Source: Pseudovibrio sp. Tun.PSC04-5.I4
GTDB lineage: Bacteria; Pseudomonadota; Alphaproteobacteria; Rhizobiales; Stappiaceae
Direction: 5' to 3'
Assembly (NCBI RefSeq): GCF_900104145.1
Contig: NZ_FNLB01000006.1
Coordinates: 331,001-395,000 of the forward strand
DNA: 64,000 bases
In this document: in pieces, positions 16,778 through 25,628 of the stretch
Position numbering within the stretch: the stretch's first letter is position 1
Layout of the letters: each line of letters begins with the position of its first letter
The notes under the pieces: model-generated
What the model was told of the DNA's origin: nothing
What the model saw: the letters and a program-made list of their open reading frames with translations, nothing else
Databases searched by the model: none
Made by a program: the position numbers and the translations under genes

Positions 16778-18613
16778 ATGGACCCAACGAACAAGACGGA
16801 AGATAGCAAACCGCAGAAAGGCGCGGCCAAGTCCTCACCACATCAAAGGTCTGGGTGGCGCCTCTCGATCTCTGCCGTTTTTAGTATAGGCGCGGCGTTG
16901 TTGCTGGCGCTCATCGGCGGGTCCGTACTATTTTTTGTCTCCAGCGCTGCCAATCAGCAAGCAACCGTGATCATGCGCGAAACCGGTGCGCTTATTGTTG
17001 GCCGCGGGCTGGAGGTTGTGGAAGACTTCTTCCAGAACGAAGAGCGCCTTGGCCTGTTAGCTGCTGAGGTTCTGAGCGACCCATTGGTTTACAATGCGCC
17101 CGCTGAATTGCGAGAGCAGCTCATTACGATCCTGTCCCGCCAAACCAATATCAAACGGATTTCCTATACATTCGCCTCCGGGAGAAAAATCAGCGTTCAA
17201 CTGGACCACGCCGATGCGCCAATCCGCGAAGTTTTTGTCAGACCCCCAAATATACAGGATATGGCAGAAGGGAACTTGCAGTGGATGCCGCCCTATTATG
17301 ATCCGGTGATTGGCGAAACCTTCATGCAGTTCACTGTCTACATCAAAAACCCAGTCGACAACACGCTCTCAAAGTTGGCGTTGGATTACCCAACCACGCT
17401 CTTGAGCCGGTTGATGGGGCGAATAAAATGGAGAGATTCACAGGTTCCATTTATTTTGCTGGGCCGGGATAAAGTGCTGGCCAGCTCGGAAACAGCCTTT
17501 CTGGATTTCGACCCAAGCGTGAGCACTCCGGTTCCTCGTCTCTCAGATCTGCAGGAAACACCTCTCAGCCACATCTGGGATGACAACATTGATAGGCGGG
17601 TCTTAAACACCACCTACAGCGCACATGTTGATACTCTGCCCACTGGCACATATCTCTATCTCTATGACGCGTTGAAAGGCGATAATCGCTTCCCGATCAT
17701 CATAGGAAGCTACGTTCTTGCATCGGAGTTTAACGGGCCATTTGACAGCTTGCACAAAGTCTTTGTTGCAGCGACTGCATTTCTGGCAGTAGGAGTGCTG
17801 GTGATGTTCTTGATTGGGCGAAAACTGGCAACGCCAATTGTCGGTCTCGCCACTCAGGCCAATGCCATCCGAAGCCTCAACATGGATGGTTTGCAGGCCT
17901 TGCCTTCGTCGCGCTTGGAGGAGATTGATGATGCCAATCAGGCGTTCAATTCTGCAAGCGTCGCGCTTAGTGCCTTCTCAAGGTATGTACCCAAAGATCT
18001 TGTTCGCGTCCTGTTGGAAAGCGACTTTGAGGGTCTCAACAGCACAGAGCTGCGGGAAATGACAATCCTGTTCTCAGATATTGCAGGCTTTACGGGGGTC
18101 GCCTCAAAGCTCTCAGCGGAAGAGACCACATCGCTCCTAAATATGCATTTTCAGGAACTGGCAGACTGTATCAGCCAAACCCACGGAACCATTGATAAGT
18201 ATATCGGGGATGGGTGCATGGCATTTTGGGGTGCGCCTGAAATTATGGAAAACCATGCCGAAGCCGCCATAGAAGCAGTCCATCTCATCGCAGAAAAGCT
18301 GAAAGCGGAAGTGAGTGAAGGTGATGGACAAGCAGAAAAACCACGCTTGCGGATTGGTGTGCATACCGGAACCGTTGTTGTTGGTAATATCGGCGCCAGG
18401 GAACGCATGAACTACACGGTGGTTGGCGATGCGGTAAATGTTGCCGCGCGCTTGGAAGAGTTAGGTAAACAAGTTGATCCGGAGGCCAAGGTGATTGCGC
18501 TGGCAAGTGAGGCAACAATCAATTCCTTGAGCGACAAGAGCCGGGCCAAATACCTTGGCGGCTATCAGTTGCGTGGCAGAGAGGAAGCGGTCGACGTCTA
18601 TCGTATCGTGTGA
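16778..18613 (+). CDS. Membrane-bound class III adenylate cyclase with periplasmic sensor
   Basis: 611 residues. One membrane segment at about 31-55, a large periplasmic region (about 60-325), a second membrane segment (about 327-347), a HAMP-like linker, then the cyclase domain from about 420. Catalytic features are present: FSDIAGFT at 432-439 (first metal Asp), DKYIGDG around 472-478 (base-recognition Lys and second metal Asp), and YTVVGDAVNVAARLE around 545-559 (purine Asp plus transition-state Asn and Arg). The Lys/Asp pair indicates ATP as substrate. Likely source of cAMP for the Crp-family regulator at 48 kb. Starts 23 bases after rsmE, behind GGAGG. Confidence 0.92.
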   Translation: MDPTNKTEDSKPQKGAAKSSPHQRSGWRLSISAVFSIGAALLLALIGGSVLFFVSSAANQQATVIMRETGALIVGRGLEVVEDFFQNEERLGLLAAEVLSDPLVYNAPAELREQLITILSRQTNIKRISYTFASGRKISVQLDHADAPIREVFVRPPNIQDMAEGNLQWMPPYYDPVIGETFMQFTVYIKNPVDNTLSKLALDYPTTLLSRLMGRIKWRDSQVPFILLGRDKVLASSETAFLDFDPSVSTPVPRLSDLQETPLSHIWDDNIDRRVLNTTYSAHVDTLPTGTYLYLYDALKGDNRFPIIIGSYVLASEFNGPFDSLHKVFVAATAFLAVGVLVMFLIGRKLATPIVGLATQANAIRSLNMDGLQALPSSRLEEIDDANQAFNSASVALSAFSRYVPKDLVRVLLESDFEGLNSTELREMTILFSDIAGFTGVASKLSAEETTSLLNMHFQELADCISQTHGTIDKYIGDGCMAFWGAPEIMENHAEAAIEAVHLIAEKLKAEVSEGDGQAEKPRLRIGVHTGTVVVGNIGARERMNYTVVGDAVNVAARLEELGKQVDPEAKVIALASEATINSLSDKSRAKYLGGYQLRGREEAVDVYRIV

Positions 18614-18755
18614 CCTTGCCGATAATGCAGCCAATTCAATCAAATTGCAGGAGTTAGCCCTAATATTTGCGGAATATTAAATCCAAAATTAGGAAACTAA
18701 CGTTACGTCTTCAAGGTGTCTAAAAAGCGAATTGAAGCTGGCGAGGGGGAACCTC

Positions 18756-19544
18756 ATGTTACAACATTCCAATAACAATTTGTTTTCCATTATGGAATTG
18801 TTCAGCGAGAACTATGCCAAATCCTACAAGAGTTATTGTGAGGCAAGCCACAAGGTTATGCCGTTCATGAAGACCTCTGAAACTAGAGGAAAGACCCCGG
18901 AAAAGCCGCAGTCAAACGGAATACCGGCACCATTCATGAAATGGGTTGATCCGTCCGCCTGGCAAACGGCATCTTCAATTCCGCAAATGCCAGCTATGCC
19001 GGAAATGATGAACTGGTTTTCCGGTGATAACAAACTGGGTGCAGCGATGGCCAGTCATTTTCGGCGCAAAGACGCTATGAATGCGGAGTCTTGGTTCGAG
19101 CTCATGCCGGTTTTGCTGGTTCTCCAGCAAGGAAATATGATGAAGCAGTATCTGGCAGGCCCTCAACGGACAATGCTAGAGGCGTTTCTTCAGGGATTTG
19201 CAAAAGGATGCCCGGAGTTGCATCAGAATTCGGATGATGTTCGCAATCCCATATTAGATGCCAGAGAAGCCTTCTGGTCCCAAATGATGCCCCTCACTAA
19301 TCCGATGATAGAGTTCTGGACAGAAGCGATGCAACAGCAGGAGAGCACCGCGAAAGGCCACTCTGTGTCGAAATCTCAAGAACTTGCAGCAAGCTCTCCC
19401 AAAAAAAACAGTCAGACCAAACCTAAAAACCAGCCACAGACACAGTTGCCACATATGCCGGGGCTCGCAGATGGATTCTCTGCAGTACAGCAGGCACAAG
19501 CGGACGCATGGCAAACTTATTGCAAGGCTTTTTGGCCTCAATGA
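18756..19544 (+). CDS. Hypothetical protein, Met/Pro/Trp-rich
   Basis: 262 residues from an ATG with GAGGGGG at good spacing; the longer frame starting at TTG 18732 has none. I do not recognise the family. Visible: no signal peptide, no membrane segment, a helical N-terminal half rich in Met, Trp and Phe, a low-complexity Lys/Gln/Ser linker at about 205-235, and a short C-terminal helix ending KAFWPQ. The helical N-terminal and C-terminal pieces separated by a linker loosely recall phasin-like or scaffold proteins, but there is no motif to support that. It stands alone between the cyclase gene and a long non-coding gap. Confidence 0.6.
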   Translation: MLQHSNNNLFSIMELFSENYAKSYKSYCEASHKVMPFMKTSETRGKTPEKPQSNGIPAPFMKWVDPSAWQTASSIPQMPAMPEMMNWFSGDNKLGAAMASHFRRKDAMNAESWFELMPVLLVLQQGNMMKQYLAGPQRTMLEAFLQGFAKGCPELHQNSDDVRNPILDAREAFWSQMMPLTNPMIEFWTEAMQQQESTAKGHSVSKSQELAASSPKKNSQTKPKNQPQTQLPHMPGLADGFSAVQQAQADAWQTYCKAFWPQ

Positions 19545-19984
19545 GGGATAGATAATGGTTTTTTATGGATACATGGTGATAACTTATTGTGATTAATATC
19601 ACAGAATAAACACTATCTTTCTAGAAAAAAAGCTCTGTTTCCGGTCCAACCGTGAGTACAGAACTAGCCTAAATATATTTGTGATCTCTCGTTACTATGT
19701 ATTGATCTAGCATAACTCTCCAATTAGTTGCGTTTGACAGGCCTTCTAACTCACAGAGATTATTTTCCATGAGTTATTTGGGAGTTTTATTTGCGATTCT
19801 GAGAGAACATCAGAACTTCCTCGAAGCATATTGTTAGATATATGATATTAATTATTGTGATGAATCGATGCAAGACGCACGAATTCGCGAACTAACTGCG
19901 ACGATTAAGTAATCTAGGAATTTTATTGGTTTCATCCTTGCCCTAATTCTGTATATTCATACAAAATTGTTATGGATTGGGGAC
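19545..19984. other. AT-rich intergenic gap with CRP-type site
   Basis: 440 bases, visibly more AT-rich than the flanks. It holds a perfect CRP-type palindrome (19588-19603) and a sigma-70-like promoter TTGACA-18-GATTAT (19734-19763). A 22-codon frame starts at ATG 19769, almost at the predicted start site, so a leaderless leader peptide or small RNA is conceivable. No conserved gene was found. Confidence 0.4.
19588..19603. promoter_or_regulatory. Perfect CRP-type palindrome
   Basis: TGTGATTAATATCACA matches TGTGA-N6-TCACA exactly on both half-sites. It is 382 bases upstream of the LysR gene start and 44 bases after the unknown gene. Which transcript it controls is unclear. Confidence 0.6.
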
Positions 19985-20863
19985 ATGACAGCATTATTAG
20001 ACTTGGACTCTCTCAAAACACTGGTGATGATTGCGGACGCCGGGAGTTTTACGAGAGCAGCAGAAAAACTGGACAAAACGCAATCTGCGGTGTCCATGCA
20101 AATGCGCCGGATGGAAGATAAGCTTGAACGCACCATCTTCCGCCGCGAGGGACGTCATTCCAAACTCACCGAAGATGGAGAGCTTTTGCTTCGCCATGCT
20201 CGGCAGATGTTGCGGCTGAATGATGAAACTCTGGCGCTGTTCTCAGAACGTGAGATCTCCGGCAAAGTTCGATTGGGACTTGCTGAAGACATTGACGAGA
20301 AGAGAACCGCAAAAATCATTTTCGAGTTCACCAAAAACAATCCGAAGGCGGAAGCATCCATCATCTGCGCGCCAGCAGCTGAGCTGCGCAAAGCACTGGA
20401 TGACGGTCTACTCGATCTTGCAATCATCGGTAGTTTGGCTGATGAGGTGGAAGTAGGCGAAGGCAGCGTACTGGCAAGTGAAAGACTTGTTTGGGCCGCT
20501 GGCAGCAATTTCAAGATCGCGAGTGAGAAAGAGCTTCCATTGGCTGTCGGGCCGGAACAATGCAGCGTGCGTAAAGCTGCTGTTGAAGCGCTGAAGGATG
20601 AGAAACGTGCGTTTCGAATTCAGTACAGCTCCAGCAATCCCGGACTTGTGGAAATGACGGCTGCCAATGGCATGGCGATTACAATTCAGCCGCGCTCTTC
20701 AATTGTAAGTTCGAATGCTGGCCTGCTTGAATTGGAAGGCTTGCCAAAACTGCCGAACTACGTGCTGACGCTCGTGCGCGGGAAAGAAAGTCACCTTAAA
20801 GCTGCAAATGCGCTGAGTGAGCATCTCGCCAAGTCTTTTGGGAGCTTGGCACTCTCTGCCTAG
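19985..20863 (+). CDS. LysR-family regulator A
   Basis: 292 residues from the ATG at 19985, which has TTGGGGAC upstream; a TTG 18 bases earlier is less likely. The N-terminal winged helix reads DLDSLKTLVMIADAGSFTRA followed by TQSAVSMQMRRME. The C-terminal part is a periplasmic-binding-like effector domain. It is clearly a paralogue of the LysR gene at 21516: both share the F-T-(R/K)-A and K-T-Q-S-A-V-S-M-Q-M segments and similar overall design. Effector and targets unknown. A strong terminator follows. Confidence 0.88.
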   Translation: MTALLDLDSLKTLVMIADAGSFTRAAEKLDKTQSAVSMQMRRMEDKLERTIFRREGRHSKLTEDGELLLRHARQMLRLNDETLALFSEREISGKVRLGLAEDIDEKRTAKIIFEFTKNNPKAEASIICAPAAELRKALDDGLLDLAIIGSLADEVEVGEGSVLASERLVWAAGSNFKIASEKELPLAVGPEQCSVRKAAVEALKDEKRAFRIQYSSSNPGLVEMTAANGMAITIQPRSSIVSSNAGLLELEGLPKLPNYVLTLVRGKESHLKAANALSEHLAKSFGSLALSA

Positions 20864-20890
20864 GTGGGGATTTGAAATTCAAATAACGCA

Positions 20891-20919
20891 AAAGGGCCTG
20901 CAAATGCAGGCCCTTTTTA
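20891..20919. terminator. Bidirectional terminator
   Basis: AAAGGGCCTGCA pairs perfectly with TGCAGGCCCTTT across two bases and ends in five T residues. It serves LysR A on the plus strand and, with its AAA start, possibly the convergent DUF1127 gene. Confidence 0.9.
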
Positions 20920-20993
20920 TTTGCGGGTTCTATGAAATATCTGGCGGCTATAGGGGATAAAGCACGCCAGAAGGCTCCCACAAAAGCTTAGGT

Positions 20994-21323
20994 TTAAACT
21001 CTTGTACTCTCGCGGCGCTTTTCCAGCTCTGCGCATCGGCGCTCACTTGCACGAATGCGAAGGTGCCAGCTTGGGTCTTTTCCATCACCAACAGACAAGG
21101 CGCTGTAAACGTCATCGCGTGTAACGCCGATATCATCCAGCATGCGGTCTTCAAGGCGCGCTAATTCAACCATTGCGCGGCGATCATTGTAGTGCCTCCA
21201 CAATTTCAGGGGCAAAGCTGCAAGAACATGCAGGGTGTGCGCAAGGGTGAGTGGCTCAAAAGTGCCTGCATTGGCGCGATTGGGGTTGCGGTATTCAGAT
21301 GGTGTTGGGAATGCAAGCGACAT
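20994..21323 (-). CDS. DUF1127 (YjiS-like) small protein
   Basis: 109 residues from the ATG at 21323, which has GGGAGAG seven bases upstream. The frame is open for a further 34 codons upstream with no support. The DUF1127 core is visible: a hydrophobic-basic helix LPLKLWRHYNDRRAM, then LARLEDRMLDDIGVTRDDV (about residues 54-72). Members are small, often Arg-rich proteins that in alphaproteobacteria affect RNA turnover, phosphate or carbon metabolism; this one has a longer N-terminus and a charged C-terminal helix. It lies between two paralogous LysR genes, divergent from the second. Confidence 0.82.
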   Translation of the reverse strand: MSLAFPTPSEYRNPNRANAGTFEPLTLAHTLHVLAALPLKLWRHYNDRRAMVELARLEDRMLDDIGVTRDDVYSALSVGDGKDPSWHLRIRASERRCAELEKRRESTRV

Positions 21324-21515
21324 GATACAACTCTCCCGCTTGGATAAACGCTTATCGCTATCCATTGGAACTGTTTGGGTTTTAAAAAAGGTGGAACACT
21401 CTAGGTTCGATCGCTCAAATATCACCTAAAAGTTGTAGATCAACAAGAGAATGTTTTCGATTGAAATACATTCGATATCGTGATTGATTGGCGACGATTA
21501 AATGGGAGGGAGCCC

Positions 21516-22415
21516 ATGCCATACTCGATCGATATAGATCAATTACGCACATTTTTAGCCGTCGCAGAATTGGGAAGCTTTACCAAAGCTGGTGACGCCG
21601 TACACAAAACTCAATCTGCAGTATCTATGCAGATGAAGAAGCTTGAAGAGCGTATAGCCCAGCCAATATTTGTGAAAGACGGGCGTAACTCTAGGATAAC
21701 GGAGCACGGAAGACGTCTCATTGAATATGCGCGCCGCATGGTTGCTCTGAATGATGAAACGCTTTCTGCATTTCATGAGCCGGAGATAGCAGGTCGCATT
21801 CGCCTTGGTCTACCAGATGACTACGCAGAACGCCTACTACCTCAAGTACTTGCAGCCTTTAATCGACTCAATCCCGGTATTAATTTGGATGTGGAATGTT
21901 CCAGTTCTAATGAAATTGGGCGCCGAATCCAAAAGGGTGACCTTGATATTGGAATCGTTACCAGCGAAGACTGTAGTAGTGTCCCTGGGCAGATCGTCCG
22001 ACGTGAGCCGTTACAGTGGGTTGGTTCGCGCGAACACATTGTGCATGACCAACGTCCACTTCGTCTTGCCGTTGGCCCAACAACATGTTCATGGCGCCGG
22101 GACGGTGTGGCTGCACTAGACCATGAGAACATCCCGCATCAGGTGGTTTTCACCAGCGCCAGTGCCGCTGCTTTGGCTGGTGCTGTAAATGCGGGTTTGG
22201 CTATCGCTATCTTACCAGCAAGTGCTCTGCGGCAGGGTCATCGCGTGTTGGGAGAAAAAGAAGGCTTACCGCCTTTGCCACCCTGCGATATTACTATCAT
22301 CAGAGCTCAGGTTGCAATTGAACCTGTTCACGATGCGCTATGTCATCACATCGAAGCGTCTATCGGTAATGTAACGATGGAATATAATCCGACAGAAGTT
22401 GAAGTCGTTGAATAA
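21516..22415 (+). CDS. LysR-family regulator B
   Basis: 299 residues from the ATG at 21516, which follows GGGAGGGAG; the GTG at 21480 is a longer alternative. The winged helix is IDQLRTFLAVAELGSFTKA plus TQSAVSMQMKKLE. Effector domain at about 90-290. Paralogous to LysR A 1.5 kb upstream. It is divergent from the DUF1127 gene, with about 190 bases between, so that gene is a natural target. A 13-base perfect inverted repeat terminates it. Confidence 0.88.
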   Translation: MPYSIDIDQLRTFLAVAELGSFTKAGDAVHKTQSAVSMQMKKLEERIAQPIFVKDGRNSRITEHGRRLIEYARRMVALNDETLSAFHEPEIAGRIRLGLPDDYAERLLPQVLAAFNRLNPGINLDVECSSSNEIGRRIQKGDLDIGIVTSEDCSSVPGQIVRREPLQWVGSREHIVHDQRPLRLAVGPTTCSWRRDGVAALDHENIPHQVVFTSASAAALAGAVNAGLAIAILPASALRQGHRVLGEKEGLPPLPPCDITIIRAQVAIEPVHDALCHHIEASIGNVTMEYNPTEVEVVE

Positions 22416-22418
22416 AAC

Positions 22419-22454
22419 GTATTCCCGAAAAATGAATCCGGTTTTCGGGAATAC
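22419..22454. terminator. Bidirectional terminator, CCGAAAA-type palindrome
   Basis: GTATTCCCGAAAA pairs perfectly with TTTTCGGGAATAC across ten bases. It lies between the convergent LysR B and DMT transporter genes. Its CCGAAAA/TTTTCGG core is the same as in the interspersed repeat at 15751, suggesting that family supplies terminators. Confidence 0.75.
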
Positions 22455-22465
22455 ACTTCAAGCTG

Positions 22466-23404
22466 TTATTTCTTTGCGGAACTGCGCAACACAATCCAGT
22501 TGCCGCCCAAGGCAAACAAAAGACCTGTTATAGACGTTATCGTCCAGACATATCCTTCCATAGCTGTAGACACGCCAAGCGCTACAATTGGAAACATAAC
22601 CGTCGCATAGCCTGCACGGGCAGAACCAATGCGGCCAAGCAAGGTCAGGTAAGCGCCAAACGCAACGATGGACCCGATGAACACCATATAAAGCAGGCTC
22701 AGCAGAAACTCCGGCGTGAACGGCACTTCAAAGCTAACACCCTGCACATATCCGTTGGTTCCAAGAAGAACGGTGCCGTATACCATGCCCCAGGCACTGG
22801 CGGAGACCACAGAGATTTTCTGCGCAGTTGCTTTGGCTGAGACGATATTGCCAAAACAAAAACTCAACGTGCCCAAAGCACAGAGCCCAAGGCCACCAAG
22901 CGCTGCAAGGTTCCAAGAGCTGCCTGCAATTTCCTGATAAAACATCAAGCAAATGCCTGAAAAGCCCAGAGCAGCGCCAATCATGAGTGTTTGGCTGACT
23001 CTTTGACGGAACAGAACAAACCCAAGAACGATGTTAAATACGGAGGCGAGGGAGAAAACCACCGACAACAATCCGGAGGGTAGCTCTCTTGAACCATGAT
23101 AAAACAGCAAGAAATTGGTCGAGAACAGCAAAAGGCCAAGGGCCGCAAACCGCAGATGCGTGCTCAAAGGAAATGCCAGTTTGTGCCTGCCGAGCTTTGC
23201 CCAACCCCACATTAAAAGGGTCGCAAATAGAAACCGCCAGAACAACGCAATTTCCGGGGTAATCACAGCTTGCAATTTCAGGGCATACCAACTGAAGCCC
23301 CAAGCAAACACCGTTGTTCCATAAAGGAAATAGTCAAACATTGTGAGGGCTGGTGGGCCATAGGAGAGTGCAGCGCCTGCGTCCACGTCGCTCGCATGAG
23401 CCAT
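22466..23404 (-). CDS. DMT superfamily (EamA) transporter
   Basis: 312 residues with about ten hydrophobic segments arranged as two EamA repeats. The first repeat contains TTVFAWGFSWYALK and the ELPSGLLSVVFSL stretch, and the second LGRIGSARAGYATVMFPI. Family members export amino acids or other metabolites, or act as drug/metabolite permeases; the substrate is unknown. AGGA lies eight bases before the ATG. Convergent with LysR B. Confidence 0.88.
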   Translation of the reverse strand: MAHASDVDAGAALSYGPPALTMFDYFLYGTTVFAWGFSWYALKLQAVITPEIALFWRFLFATLLMWGWAKLGRHKLAFPLSTHLRFAALGLLLFSTNFLLFYHGSRELPSGLLSVVFSLASVFNIVLGFVLFRQRVSQTLMIGAALGFSGICLMFYQEIAGSSWNLAALGGLGLCALGTLSFCFGNIVSAKATAQKISVVSASAWGMVYGTVLLGTNGYVQGVSFEVPFTPEFLLSLLYMVFIGSIVAFGAYLTLLGRIGSARAGYATVMFPIVALGVSTAMEGYVWTITSITGLLFALGGNWIVLRSSAKK

Positions 23405-23529
23405 GAAATATTCCTGCTTTCATTTTATATTTTACGAAACTTCCTGCATGAAATTGGGCAAATATACAAATGAATATGCGTGATGGACTCATTCGATGCA
23501 GGAATGATTCCTGCCACTATTAGTAAGTG

Positions 23530-24153
23530 TTATATATTAAAGAGCCCCCAGCGCGGCCGATACCCATCCCTCAGAATTGAGATGATCTGCGGTGGTGTGA
23601 TCAGGCTTACCTGGTCAGGCAGCTTCGCTTTTGCCAGTGTGTATCCGTCGAACCCCCATTGCCACCACTGGCCTTGCTTCAAGGCGTAAAAGGTAGCCTC
23701 ACTCTCAACAACAGCGCCTTCTGGCCACTCTTCCTCGGGGTTAATCAACGGCAGGGGGCTAGGCGATTTTTTATGGCCGCAGCGTTGCGCATGCAGCACC
23801 AAATCCATTTCATCAGAATTCGGGCGTTTCTCAAGCCCCTCACTGTTTTGCCAGTGCGCTGCAAATCGAACAGCCTCTTCCCGCCGACATTCAAAGCAAG
23901 GGCGATGCCCCGCAGCGAGCGCCGTTACTTCATCAAAGAAGAATAGTTCCGTATAGAACTTGCCCCAAACATTGCGTTGCCAGCCTTTAAAGCTCGTCGC
24001 ACAACACAGCCAGCGCCGTGAGGCGTGAGTGCGCCCGGTTAGCTCCTGTGTCTCAGGGTTATGAATACGCCCGCCACGATTGCCCATAAACAGGCCGCGT
24101 GCGTTGACCGCACACAGTTCACCATTCGGTTGAACTCGGTTTTGAAAAGGCAT
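23530..24153 (-). CDS. Conserved hypothetical protein with Cys/His motif
   Basis: 207 residues, no signal peptide or membrane segment. Aromatic- and Cys-rich; the segment GHRPCFECRREEA (about residues 92-104) resembles metal-binding Cys pairs such as that in the Ada N-terminal domain, but the rest does not match Ada. A second C/H pair is QRCGHKK. Other landmarks: GGRIHNPETQELTGRTHASRRW near the start and a WWQWGFDGY aromatic cluster near 170. It looks like a genuine conserved alphaproteobacterial gene of unknown function, possibly zinc-binding. Confidence 0.6.
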   Translation of the reverse strand: MPFQNRVQPNGELCAVNARGLFMGNRGGRIHNPETQELTGRTHASRRWLCCATSFKGWQRNVWGKFYTELFFFDEVTALAAGHRPCFECRREEAVRFAAHWQNSEGLEKRPNSDEMDLVLHAQRCGHKKSPSPLPLINPEEEWPEGAVVESEATFYALKQGQWWQWGFDGYTLAKAKLPDQVSLITPPQIISILRDGYRPRWGLFNI

Positions 24154-24188
24154 GGGAACTCCATCTGGGGCAAAACACCCTGTGGAGG

Positions 24189-25373
24189 CTATCTGCTCAA
24201 CAGAAAGATGCCAAGGGCGGGAATAAGGAAGAAGATACCCGCAACATAACTGGCCGCAAAAACAACTCTCCGGGCACCCAATTCACCAATAAACTCAGCA
24301 AGCTGGACTGGAAGGTATCGAAGGAACGGCGCACTATAAATCAGCAGTACACCCAGAAGATTATAGGCAAGGTGCACGATGGCAATTTCAAACGCCAGTT
24401 CGCGCTGCCCCGTAACCGCAAAGGCGGCAAGAATCGCTGTGAAACAGGTGCCGATATTGGCACCCAGAGTAAACGGATAAACCTGCTTCGTTGTGAGAAC
24501 GCCAGATCCAGCCAAGGGCACCACAAGACTGGTGGTGGCGGAGGAGGATTGCAGCAGCATCGTTGCAAACAAACCAGCAAAGATACCGGAAGCTGATGTT
24601 TTGGAGACCATCTTTTCGGCAAGGTGTTTGGCGTGGCCAACCAGCAACAAGCGCAACAACTGACTAACGAAGGTGATGCTGATGATGATCGTGACAAAAC
24701 CAATCGCGGCGATCACCAAGCCATTCCAAGGTTGAGCAATTCCAACAACCAGCGACTCAATCTCTTGTATTAGAGGTTTCGTCAGATGGTTGATAAGATT
24801 AAAGCTGGTGCCGATGTTGTTGGGAGCCGGGTCAAAAGAGGTGAACAGGTCACCAACAAGGACCGCGATCTTTTGTAGGAAACCAAAGGCGAGTTCCAGA
24901 GGCAAAAAGATCAGCAGGCAGATGAGGTTAAAGGCATCATGAACAGTCGCAGCACTAAAGGCGCGTCTGAAATCCCTACGATCCCTTGCATAACCCAAAC
25001 TCACAAAAGTGTTCGTCAATGTAGTGCCGAAATTCGCGCCAATGACGATTGGAACAGCGATTGAAATTGGCAAGCCCGCAGCAACTAAACTAACCGAAAT
25101 GGACGTGGTGACAGAGGAACTTTGCACCAGTGAGGTCGTCAAGATGCCAACCAGCACCCCCGCAATGGGGTTGGTTGCATAGGAAAAGATCTGTTCGGCC
25201 TGTTGCTGGCCAATCGCAACAAAGCCTGCTTCGATAAGGCCAACGGCGCAAAGAAGGAAATATACAAGAAAGGCGACAGACACCCAGTTGAGCAAGCTTA
25301 TGCCAAATGGCATATGTCGTTGCTCCTCAAGATATGGCTCGTCGAAGTTTACGGGATCTTTTTGCACCGACAT
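24189..25373 (-). CDS. Na/Pi-cotransporter family protein
   Basis: 394 residues from the ATG at 25373. Two inverted repeats each carry the type II signature: LVQSSSVTTS near the first half and LLQSSSATTS near the second. Hydrophobic segments fill the rest. Family members (NptA/SLC34-like) move phosphate with sodium, though many bacterial homologues are untested. No C-terminal PhoU domain is present. Starts at 25418 and 25472 are possible; none has a strong ribosome site. Divergent from the amino-acid ABC set. Confidence 0.82.
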   Translation of the reverse strand: MSVQKDPVNFDEPYLEEQRHMPFGISLLNWVSVAFLVYFLLCAVGLIEAGFVAIGQQQAEQIFSYATNPIAGVLVGILTTSLVQSSSVTTSISVSLVAAGLPISIAVPIVIGANFGTTLTNTFVSLGYARDRRDFRRAFSAATVHDAFNLICLLIFLPLELAFGFLQKIAVLVGDLFTSFDPAPNNIGTSFNLINHLTKPLIQEIESLVVGIAQPWNGLVIAAIGFVTIIISITFVSQLLRLLLVGHAKHLAEKMVSKTSASGIFAGLFATMLLQSSSATTSLVVPLAGSGVLTTKQVYPFTLGANIGTCFTAILAAFAVTGQRELAFEIAIVHLAYNLLGVLLIYSAPFLRYLPVQLAEFIGELGARRVVFAASYVAGIFFLIPALGIFLLSR

Positions 25374-25628
25374 GTCCGTCTCAAAAAATTCGCCACGACA
25401 TTTAGCCGTATTTTCCATCACCAATTCAACAGTCCACGAAAATCCAAGGTCTTCGTTGACCGCTCGCCTCATTACAGAGTATCAAAGCAAGCCAAAATCA
25501 GTATTTTTACAGGTCATTCACCCGCTTCCTATTGCTCACAGACCTACCAGCTGTCAACATCCGGCGGGTGTGATTCTGCCATATTTTTCCTTGTGATGGC
25601 CAGATTTTCCTTGGAGGGGACAAGCCCG

